Source of the DNA: Bradyrhizobium sp.
Lineage (GTDB): Bacteria; Pseudomonadota; Alphaproteobacteria; Rhizobiales; Xanthobacteraceae
Assembly (NCBI RefSeq): GCF_022844465.1
Contig: NZ_JALHLP010000001.1
Span: 248,001 to 312,000, forward strand
Direction of reading: 5' to 3'
DNA: 64,000 nt
Position numbers and translations under genes: made by a program
The notes under the pieces: generated by a model
Told to the model about the DNA's origin: nothing
What the model saw: the letters and a program-made list of their open reading frames with translations, nothing else
The model's database searches: none
Shown here: positions 35,435 through 42,688 of the stretch, piece by piece
How positions within the stretch are numbered: the first letter of the stretch is position 1
Layout of the letters: every line of letters begins with the position of its first letter

Positions 35435-36694
35435 ATGAGACGCGGGCGAGAATTACTGACGGTCAAAGGGGTTGAGGCGGCCATCGCCAAGGTTATCAAG
35501 ACGGGCGAGCGCGCCGAGCTGTCGGACGGTGGGGGGCTTGTCCTCCGATGTCCGCCCTCGGGCGCGGCCCGCTGGACCTATGCCTATCGGTCGAGAGCGG
35601 CAGGCGGGATGCGCCGGGTTACGCTCGGTGCCTACGGCGACGAGCCTCCGGCCTTGTCGCTCTCAGCTGCCCGGAAGGCCAGGGCTACAGAGGAAGCTCG
35701 GAACGCCAATGGCGAGGACCCGCACGTTGCCCATGCTCAGGAACGATCCCTGCACGCGCAGGCCGCCCTGATGTTTGGAACGCTCTGCGACCGCTACATT
35801 GAGCACGTAAAGGGCCGGGGCAAGCTGAGCTGGAAAACTGACGAAGGCTATCTGAAACGCCCCAAGGCAAAATTCGGCAGGCGCGCTGTCGGGTCCATCA
35901 CAAAGCGGGAACTCATGGACTTTTTGGAGGGCCTTGCCCCCACCTCGAAGGCGAGCGCCAACCGCACCCAATCGACCCTGCGGACCATGTGGGGCTGGGC
36001 CGCCGAGCGCGACTATGTCCCCATGAACTTCCTAGCGGGCGTGAAGAAGGTCGGAGGCAAAGAGGCCGAGAAGAACCGGGTCCTGACAATGGACGAGCTG
36101 AAGGCGTTCTTTGCGGCTCTGGACGATAATGAAGCCAAGACGAGCGACCCTATCCGCCGCGCCCTGAAGCTCATCCTGTTGACGGCCCAGCGCCCCGGCG
36201 AAGTCGCGGGCATGATGCTTTCCGAACTTCACGATCTCGATGGCCCCGAGCCGCATTGGATCATCCCGGCCGTCCGTACCAAGAACAAGCTGGCTGAGCA
36301 TACCGTCCCGCTGTCGCCGACGGCTGTGAGACTGATCGGCGAAGCGCTGGAAGCCGGAAAAGACGAAACTGACGGCAAGAACGATCAGGCCGTGTTTGCC
36401 AGCAAGTTTGACAACGTGGCCACGCTTGCCCGTCATTCGTTGAGTCAAGCGGTGCGCCGCGTTCTGGCTGATATGGACGGTGAAGTTAAACTCGCGGCCT
36501 TTACGCCGCATGACCTGCGGCGAACCGCTGCGACGCTAGTGCAGGCGGCACGTCTGCCGGTGGATTTTGTGAAAGCGCTTCTCAATCACCACGACAAAGG
36601 CGTGACCGGCGTCTATGCCCGTTGGCACATGTTCGAAGAGAAAAGCGAGGCCGTCAAGGCGATTGAAAAGGCGGTGGCACGTCTAATGATGTAA
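35435..36694 (+). CDS. int: Tyrosine-type integrase (P4 family, DUF4102 N-terminus)
   Basis: 419 residues. The N-terminal DUF4102-like domain contains the GGGLVLRCPPSGAARWTYAYR segment that binds arm sites; the SAM-like core-binding domain spans ~110-200; the catalytic domain has Arg in LLTAQRPGEVAGM, the HDLRR box in FTPHDLRRTAATL and the Tyr in GVTGVYARWHM. It recombines attP with the tRNA-Pro 3' end. RBS AGGAAAC lies before the ATG, and the gene reads away from attL. Converges with the restriction-modification gene 26 bp away. Confidence 0.95.
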   Translation: MRRGRELLTVKGVEAAIAKVIKTGERAELSDGGGLVLRCPPSGAARWTYAYRSRAAGGMRRVTLGAYGDEPPALSLSAARKARATEEARNANGEDPHVAHAQERSLHAQAALMFGTLCDRYIEHVKGRGKLSWKTDEGYLKRPKAKFGRRAVGSITKRELMDFLEGLAPTSKASANRTQSTLRTMWGWAAERDYVPMNFLAGVKKVGGKEAEKNRVLTMDELKAFFAALDDNEAKTSDPIRRALKLILLTAQRPGEVAGMMLSELHDLDGPEPHWIIPAVRTKNKLAEHTVPLSPTAVRLIGEALEAGKDETDGKNDQAVFASKFDNVATLARHSLSQAVRRVLADMDGEVKLAAFTPHDLRRTAATLVQAARLPVDFVKALLNHHDKGVTGVYARWHMFEEKSEAVKAIEKAVARLMM

Positions 36695-36720
36695 CGGACG
36701 GCATGATCCGAGCGAGGGCC

Positions 36721-39700
36721 TCAGACTCTTTTTTCGGTTCTCATTGCCTCAACAAGTTCCATCGTCTCCACACTTACGCGCGTCACGCGCATCAGGAGGT
36801 CGATTACCCTCTCCTTGTGGTCCGCGAAGCGATACGAATTGAATTTCTCGCGGATGGTCGGGTCTTTCGGTGTCTTTTCTTTGTATTGATCGAGAACCCA
36901 TTCCAGTGCTGAGCGGTTGCCGAGCCGGTAGGTCCACGCTTCGGGAGGAACACCGGTCAGTTGCGTCTCTGAGTCGAGCACGATGATGCCATTGTCCCTG
37001 TCAGCCCTCAGCGACGCCTTGGGCTGCAACCCGGCTTTTGTAGATTTTTCGTCGGGCACATCGACGCGCTTCAGCTTCCAAGGTTTCACGGCCTCATAGC
37101 CGGTGTGCAATGCCATCAGCTGCCTACCCCGCTCAGCCCATTTCCAGAAATCAGTATAGAACGGAATGCGCGGAAATTCGCGCGTCAGATTCTGCGCATA
37201 CTTCTCGCGATAGATGGGATCGTAAAGCACCCCATACACGTATTGGAAAATAGAATCTTTCGTTATCGGCCGCTTGGCCAGTTCACCGACTTCATAATTG
37301 GAGCGAAACTGCGTCAGCGCCCAATCGGTAATGTTGTCGACCCGAGTACCGTCAGAGGCGAAACGGTAACGCGGCATCTGCTGAGAGCCCCCCGATGCCG
37401 GGCTTACAAAATTAAGGTCAGGTATACGGGAGACCGCCAAAGCGAAATAGGGTTTCCCGGTCGAATCTCCCATTACTGTGATCGCAATGTTTTTCACATT
37501 CCCTTTGGGCCAGACTTGCGCATTGAGATAGCTCATACCGTTAAAGTGCTTATCGCGATAAAAATACTCCGAATGAAAGGGGCGATACTCGGCGACACAG
37601 ATCGAGTCCGCTTCATATTGCTTCGCTATTGAAGCACTCAGGTACTTCTGAAGCTCCCGATCCCACTTAATATCGGCATGTGCGACGTTTGCTGGATTTC
37701 GTCGGGAAGCCTCGTAAGTCTTTATTAGAAATTTGACTTTCTTTTCAAGATCGTCACGCCTGACATCGTAGACCCAGTCATCGCGCTGTGTCTTGACGCC
37801 GTTCGATACTAATCGAAAGATCGCCCTTTCCTGCGAGGGACTACGCGCCGACTTTGTCTCAGGATTTGTTGTTGGGAGAAGAGTGTCAAAATCGTTGTCA
37901 GTTTGGTTTATCCAGCCGCTCCTACTATCTGCTTGAATGTTCTCAAATTGTATCTGCTCGAAAGGAGTTGACTCAAGGTATGCGAATTTCTCGCTTCGCT
38001 TTGCTCTAATATCGCAGGGATGAATGTAGCCGATGCTGCAATTCCGCCCGGCGCTCTGCCGCTTTTTTACAAGAAACGTGATTGCAATCCCTACGGCAGC
38101 GGTCATTCCAAAAATTGTATTTTCTTCATTCAGGAAGATACCATCCTTGCCCGACAACACGCGTATGTCCCCGCCTAAATCTATGAGATAAGCGAACTGA
38201 AATTCCTCAGAGATGATTTTTCTAAAACCATCGAACGAACGCGCCTCAATAAAACTGCGATTTGTAACGAACGCGATGATGCCGTCATCCTGAAGTCGGT
38301 CCGAAGCCCATCTGAAGAACCGCGTGTACATATCATACACCGCAATTTTATTCTGCGCTTTGCTCTCCTTGATATAAGTTGCTGCTATCCGGCTATCTAT
38401 TGCCTTATACGCGCGGTTTGCGTTGTTATTATTGTAATTTTCCTGCCAAGCATTGTAGGGCGGATTTCCTACGACGACGCTGATTTTCTTCTTGTTCTGG
38501 CGTTTGATGCGCGCAACGTTTTCCTCGCTGACGGAGCCGAACATTTCCTCCTGATGGCCTGAGAACTTTCCGAGACCCGCGACGTTATCCAGTGTGTCGA
38601 CGAAGCATAGATTAGGAAATTCTGCGTACTGGCCAGTGATAGCGGCATAAGTTGCCTCGATGTTCAGGTTAGCGACATAATAGGGAAGGATAGCGACCTC
38701 GTTGGCGTGAAGCTCCTCCTTGTACTTCCAAGCTAGCTTTTGTTTTTGGCCGCGAAAGTGCTCCATCAGTTCGCAGATAAAGGTGCCTGTGCCAGTCGCA
38801 GGATCGAGAATCTCCACACCTTTGTCGATGAGATTTTTGCCGAAGTGCTTTTGACAAAGCCAGTCTGCGCTCTCGATCATAAATCTCACGATCTCATTCG
38901 GCGTGTAGACCACGCCGAGACGATCCGCCGCTTTTTTGTTGTAGACCTTGTAAAATCCCTCATAAATGACTTTGAGGAACGTCTGCTTTTCCGTGTGTGT
39001 CGCGATCTGGTGCGCGGTAGTACGGATCGCGTTGTAGTAGGGTTCAAGCCCCTTCAGGGTCGTCTTTTTTAGCGCACCAGTAAAGAACAAGCCCTCCAGC
39101 GCGTAGAGTTCCTTCGCAACGTTATTGTTGCGGTGAAAGTCGTCCTCGTCGAACACCTTGGAAAAGATTTCCTCGGTGAGGATGTGCTGGATCAACATCT
39201 CACGCACGTCATCGGCATTGACGGCGGGGTTGATCGTCTCTTGCGCATGCTTCAGGAATTTACTTGACCCCTTTCGAAAGGCCACGTTCTCGTTCTGCGC
39301 GTTCGCTATCATGGCGCGCAGGTCTTCGAGCACGTGTGGCAAATCGGCCTGAAACTGAACAACCGCCTTGCGGAAATCTGCTACCTCGGGACGCTCGTAC
39401 TTGAAGAACAAATCAAGCAGGTGTTTCAGCTTCTCAGTGTCTTCTACCGGACAGCGCGTCACCTCATTGCCATATTGCATTAGGACGGCTGTTTGACTGT
39501 CCTCAAAGATTATGTTGTCGCGCGGGTAGCCTCGGCGGAGCTTGGCGGCAATCTCCTTATCCAGATTGTCTTCTTCATCCTTGGCTTCCCAGTAGCCGAA
39601 GGGGATGCGGAGGTCGTAGACCAGTGCGCCATCAACGATGCGGCGATTGCCGTCTTGCTTGGGCAGTTCGTATTGGGGGATAAAGATAAGGTCGTGAGAC

Positions 39701-39822
39701 TTAGCGTATCCTTTCAGCAAATCCTTGAAAGCTTCGCTGACTACCCCTTCGCGCCCCGTGCCGGACGCTCTACGCAAGTCTGACAATTCATTGAGATATT
39801 GCTGAATAAAAACTTGGTTCAT
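36721..39822 (-). CDS. Type IIG/type ISP-like restriction-modification protein (nuclease-methylase-specificity, no helicase)
   Basis: About 1033 residues. Near residue 65-85 a PD-(D/E)xK-like nuclease motif is seen (VDGALVYDL then YWEAK). The N6-adenine methylase core has motif I DPATGTGTF at ~340 and NPPYNAW at ~453. The last ~150 residues (VYGVLYDPIYREKYAQNL, FPRIPFYTDFWKWAERGRQL) match the type ISP C-terminal recognition domain. The helicase domain of classical ISP enzymes is absent. Probably one protein both modifies and cleaves. Its base composition is visibly more AT-rich than its neighbours, which suggests separate acquisition. Start at ATG 39822. Confidence 0.85.
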   Translation of the reverse strand: MNQVFIQQYLNELSDLRRASGTGREGVVSEAFKDLLKGYAKSHDLIFIPQYELPKQDGNRRIVDGALVYDLRIPFGYWEAKDEEDNLDKEIAAKLRRGYPRDNIIFEDSQTAVLMQYGNEVTRCPVEDTEKLKHLLDLFFKYERPEVADFRKAVVQFQADLPHVLEDLRAMIANAQNENVAFRKGSSKFLKHAQETINPAVNADDVREMLIQHILTEEIFSKVFDEDDFHRNNNVAKELYALEGLFFTGALKKTTLKGLEPYYNAIRTTAHQIATHTEKQTFLKVIYEGFYKVYNKKAADRLGVVYTPNEIVRFMIESADWLCQKHFGKNLIDKGVEILDPATGTGTFICELMEHFRGQKQKLAWKYKEELHANEVAILPYYVANLNIEATYAAITGQYAEFPNLCFVDTLDNVAGLGKFSGHQEEMFGSVSEENVARIKRQNKKKISVVVGNPPYNAWQENYNNNNANRAYKAIDSRIAATYIKESKAQNKIAVYDMYTRFFRWASDRLQDDGIIAFVTNRSFIEARSFDGFRKIISEEFQFAYLIDLGGDIRVLSGKDGIFLNEENTIFGMTAAVGIAITFLVKKRQSAGRNCSIGYIHPCDIRAKRSEKFAYLESTPFEQIQFENIQADSRSGWINQTDNDFDTLLPTTNPETKSARSPSQERAIFRLVSNGVKTQRDDWVYDVRRDDLEKKVKFLIKTYEASRRNPANVAHADIKWDRELQKYLSASIAKQYEADSICVAEYRPFHSEYFYRDKHFNGMSYLNAQVWPKGNVKNIAITVMGDSTGKPYFALAVSRIPDLNFVSPASGGSQQMPRYRFASDGTRVDNITDWALTQFRSNYEVGELAKRPITKDSIFQYVYGVLYDPIYREKYAQNLTREFPRIPFYTDFWKWAERGRQLMALHTGYEAVKPWKLKRVDVPDEKSTKAGLQPKASLRADRDNGIIVLDSETQLTGVPPEAWTYRLGNRSALEWVLDQYKEKTPKDPTIREKFNSYRFADHKERVIDLLMRVTRVSVETMELVEAMRTEKRV

Positions 39823-39926
39823 TTGGATTTTGCTTCCCCGGCACCAACGGGAAAGGTAGCGCGATTCACCAGTCGGGCACAACCTGCGCTGATCGTCCTG
39901 ACGCGATCAGTGCGGTGATCAGATGA

Positions 39927-40640
39927 TCAAAACAGGCCGCCGCCTGTCGCACCACGACGACGTGCTTCCACCGTGCGCTCTTCGCAAACTTCCCTCCACA
40001 TTTCGTAAGTCTCACCGACCATCTGGTCGAGTTCTTCGAATGTGAAAAGTTCAACCCCTGTATCCGAGAAAAGAACAGGTATTCGCGGCCCTTTCTCAGA
40101 AAGGGCGAACTGCACAATTGCTAGCGAGACATCAGCAAAGTCAGGATCAGCAGCTCGAATGCGCTCGTGCATCATCGAGAAAACGAAGCGACGCCCCTGT
40201 GCGGTCAGTCGCTTTGCGCGTCGAGGGTCCAAGAATGGAATAGTGGCGCGCTCGTCGACGGTCAAAATAACGGGCTGCCAGAAGACGACTTTCGTGCCAA
40301 TTCCCAATTGGAGCGGAAAGATATCATGACGACGCCCGACAATTGCTTTCTCGCTCACGAAGTTAAAAAGCCCCTCTGCGACGCGCAAATTGGCCTGCTC
40401 TTCTACGTCGCTATGAGATCGCTTCCGAATCGTGGTCTGAATCTTTTCCCAGGGCGTGCGAGGCATTGGGCCAATTAGATCTGATTGAACGTTCAGAACG
40501 TCTGAAATTGTGCCTCGTACCGGGCTATAAGAGTAAGGAGGATGCCCCATTCGCATCTGCTCTAGCGCACGCCTCTTCTCATCTCTGGGAAGCGGAGCAA
40601 TTCGGGCAAGATCGATTTCAGGCAAAGGGCGTATCTTCAC
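39927..40640 (-). CDS. SocB-like replication-inhibitor toxin (candidate)
   Basis: 237 residues, GTG start. The N-terminus PLPEIDLARIAPLPRDEKRR, the PPYSYSPVRGT segment and a long helical middle resemble proteins annotated as SocB. Residues 52-56 read QSDLI, a fit to the beta-clamp-binding pentapeptide Q-x-(S/D)-L-(F/I), which is how SocB of Caulobacter stops replication by binding DnaN. The gene overlaps by 23 bp the upstream DUF4065 gene, the order socA-socB. Assignment rests on remembered family features and context, not a search. Confidence 0.65.
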   Translation of the reverse strand: MKIRPLPEIDLARIAPLPRDEKRRALEQMRMGHPPYSYSPVRGTISDVLNVQSDLIGPMPRTPWEKIQTTIRKRSHSDVEEQANLRVAEGLFNFVSEKAIVGRRHDIFPLQLGIGTKVVFWQPVILTVDERATIPFLDPRRAKRLTAQGRRFVFSMMHERIRAADPDFADVSLAIVQFALSEKGPRIPVLFSDTGVELFTFEELDQMVGETYEMWREVCEERTVEARRRGATGGGLF

Positions 40641-41172
40641 TGGGCTCTCCGGCGGAGGGGTGGTTCCTAATCGAAACCTTGTGATGCTTGAACCGCTCCC
40701 GAATCACGTCGTCGGGAATACGCATCCCCAATGCCATGGACGTTCTCCCTTTGTCCACCACGAAGTGCCAAGGCGCGCCGTTCGCGTGCGAGATATCCAC
40801 TAGTCTGCCGGGGGTCATCCGCCCGTACGACTGCACGATCCGACTTATGTGTTGAATAATCTCAGGGTCTGAAGGCGGCGCAATGGGTTCGCGCGTCCCT
40901 TTGACCACGTTCAACCGTGCAGCACGAAAGCTAATCGGTTCAGCGCCCGCGACCTTAAAAGCCTGGTACGCCGTCGGATGTACAGGTCCGTACTCCCAAG
41001 CTTCAAAATAGCCTGAAACTAACGGGCGCTTTTGCTCGATTAGGAATAGCGCATGCGCAAAGTACAAAAGTTTCTGGAGCGCCAAATTAGTCAAGCGCTG
41101 TCCGATGCGCTCGCTCTCATCGAGCATCAAATTCGCAATGCCGCGAGGATCATAGGATTCATTCGTTGGCAT
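40618..41172 (-). CDS. SocA-like antitoxin (DUF4065/Panacea domain)
   Basis: About 184 residues from the Met at 41172. The DUF4065 pattern is clear: YDPRGIANLMLDESERIGQRLTNLALQKLLYFAHALFL then SGYFEAWEYGPVHPTAYQAFK. This domain neutralises many unrelated toxins; in SocA it delivers SocB to ClpXP. The frame continues upstream to 41331, but a LexA box covers 41236-41250, so the start is likely 41172 rather than 41241. Overlap with the next gene indicates translational coupling. Confidence 0.8.
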   Translation of the reverse strand: MPTNESYDPRGIANLMLDESERIGQRLTNLALQKLLYFAHALFLIEQKRPLVSGYFEAWEYGPVHPTAYQAFKVAGAEPISFRAARLNVVKGTREPIAPPSDPEIIQHISRIVQSYGRMTPGRLVDISHANGAPWHFVVDKGRTSMALGMRIPDDVIRERFKHHKVSIRNHPSAGEPSEDTPFA

Positions 41173-41235
41173 TGAGTTCACGTTTTCGCTGCACGCTGTG
41201 AGAATCTGCGCGACGGTTATACCTTGACTCGTCGA

Positions 41236-41250
41236 GAACATAATGAGAAC
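41236..41250 (-). promoter_or_regulatory. LexA (SOS) box upstream of socAB-like operon
   Basis: The minus strand reads GTTC-TCATTAT-GTTC, an exact GTTC-N7-GTTC direct-repeat box as used by alphaproteobacterial LexA. It is 64 bp upstream of the preferred antitoxin start, where it could block transcription. On the plus strand it appears as two GAGAACATA repeats (41234-41242 and 41245-41253). Confidence 0.75.
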
Positions 41251-41491
41251 ATACAGTCTCGCCGTCAACCACGGAATTGCCAAAGGTGTTTCGAAGCTCC
41301 CGCGCCCAATCCACAATCGGACGCGGACCAATTGGACGCAGCAGCTGATCAGGCAATCGCAGCTTGCGGCGGTGACGCGCGAAGCTGTGAAGGCGCTGTT
41401 GAATTGTACGGCAGGGCGGCGTCACCATTTCAGCACGAACGAACCGCACGCCTTTCGGAGCATGCGGTTCCGCAGTTCGTATTCCTCGCCG

Positions 41492-41725
41492 TCAGATACC
41501 GCCGTGAACTACCACGGGTTCAATCTGCTCGGGGCATTCCCTTTGCCACTCGAAAAACCCCTCAAGACTGTAAGGCTTTTCGACTGCGGGATCACCCGGC
41601 AACTCGCCTGCTATCATCAACACGAATGTACCGTCCGCCTTTCGGTACATCCCGTCTTGCAGTTTGAACTCTTCATGCGTAGCCGGATGAATGTCGTAAT
41701 AGTGGCGCGTCGCTATTAGCTGCAT
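41492..41725 (-). CDS. Small phage-element hypothetical protein
   Basis: 77 residues: QLIATRHYYDIHPATHEEFKL, GMYRKADGTFVLMIAGELPG and a C-terminal SLEGFFEWQRECPEQ helix. No recognised domain. ATG at 41725 preceded by GAGGGAG supports the start. It lies between the tail/connector genes and the toxin-antitoxin pair. The plus-strand frame across the same bases looks non-coding. Confidence 0.5.
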   Translation of the reverse strand: MQLIATRHYYDIHPATHEEFKLQDGMYRKADGTFVLMIAGELPGDPAVEKPYSLEGFFEWQRECPEQIEPVVVHGGI

Positions 41726-41855
41726 CGTCCCGTTGCTCCCTCGCAAATCGTTGAGCGGGGCAACTTGCTGCCGCACACAGATTGTGTCAAGCGTGACAAT
41801 TCAAAAAGCGACTGCGGCACAGCCACTTCTTTGATTCGAAGTGAGATTACAAAAC

Positions 41856-42182
41856 TTACAAGCCTGACAGAACCTTAGCCTCCGCGTACCTGCCCAACAG
41901 TTCACGCGCTCGCGTTTTGCCCAGGCATCGTTCTAAGAACATCGACCCGCAGTACTTCACCAACGTTTTGACCGCGACGCGCGGAATGTACGTTTTGCTC
42001 GAAGCCGCCCAGGCAAGCGCCGGAAGGATCGTGTCAGGCAACGAGTCGATGAGCACCAACGTCGACAGGCTGTCCTGACAGTTGCGCAGGCGCATTAGTG
42101 CAGGAATGAGCACGTCAAGCGGGGCCTCATAGCTCGCGCCCTGCCGGGGCGAGTAGTGGATACGATCAGGTAATCCTTGCAT
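41856..42182 (-). CDS. Hypothetical protein downstream of connector
   Basis: 108 residues, mainly helical: RIHYSPRQGASYEAPLDVLIPALMRLRNC, then LPDTILPALAWAASSKTYIPRVAVKTLVKYC. ATG at 42182 follows the stop of the connector gene by 2 bp, so it is coupled to it. Not recognised; a host-range or small structural role is possible but unsupported. Confidence 0.5.
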   Translation of the reverse strand: MQGLPDRIHYSPRQGASYEAPLDVLIPALMRLRNCQDSLSTLVLIDSLPDTILPALAWAASSKTYIPRVAVKTLVKYCGSMFLERCLGKTRARELLGRYAEAKVLSGL

Positions 42183-42184
42183 CA

Positions 42185-42610
42185 CTATAGGTCCACCGTT
42201 CGCACGCCGTCCGGTTTGGCCCGGCCGAGCTGCACGCAATCGCAGGCGATCATCGAAACGGCGTCAGAGCGGATATCGGTGATCTCGAAGGTTTCATTGG
42301 AGCAAAGCCGGGTGATCCAGAACTTTTGCTGAAGCGCAAAGGGTAACGCGCCGAGCGCAAACTCGAAACGCGGTGCACGCGTCGATATGCGCGGACTGTC
42401 GCCCTTGCGGCCCATAACCTGCGTCTTGTGCGGCGCTAGATAGACCGCCTGCGCGATCACGGCGCGTTCGTATTGCGGAACGGCTGGGAAGTTCGGGGCG
42501 GGCGTGTTGGTGGGCGTCACGCGAACGCTTTCGCCCATGGTGTCGGCGATGGCTTGCGAAACTTCCTGCATGCCAGCGCGCCAGTTATCGGACCCAGGGA
42601 AAAGGGTCAT
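42185..42610 (-). CDS. Head-tail connector-like protein (gpFII-type)
   Basis: 141 residues. A polar N-terminus is followed by VYLAPHKTQVMGRKGDSPRIS, a strand pair FEFALGALPFALQQKFWITRL and ETFEITDIRSDAVSMIACDCVQLG, a beta-rich pattern like small head-tail joining proteins of the lambda gpFII class. The ATG at 42610 has GGAGAT at a good distance. It is encoded after the tape measure gene, whereas such connectors normally precede the tail genes. Confidence 0.5.
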   Translation of the reverse strand: MTLFPGSDNWRAGMQEVSQAIADTMGESVRVTPTNTPAPNFPAVPQYERAVIAQAVYLAPHKTQVMGRKGDSPRISTRAPRFEFALGALPFALQQKFWITRLCSNETFEITDIRSDAVSMIACDCVQLGRAKPDGVRTVDL

Positions 42611-42688
42611 CGGTTGTATCTCCAAATTTGTTGATGGTGAGCGCAGCGCGATCAGCCCTGTGAGACTGATCGCCTGCGCGACTGTTCG

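Noticed and set aside
40487..40499. Second LexA-like direct repeat (GAAC-N5-GAAC)
   Set aside because: Spacer is 5 rather than 7 bp and it lies inside the SocB-like coding region.
41243..41719. 158-codon plus-strand frame between the toxin-antitoxin and connector regions
   Set aside because: Starts within the LexA box region, no RBS, and the opposite strand has a better-supported small gene with a strong RBS.
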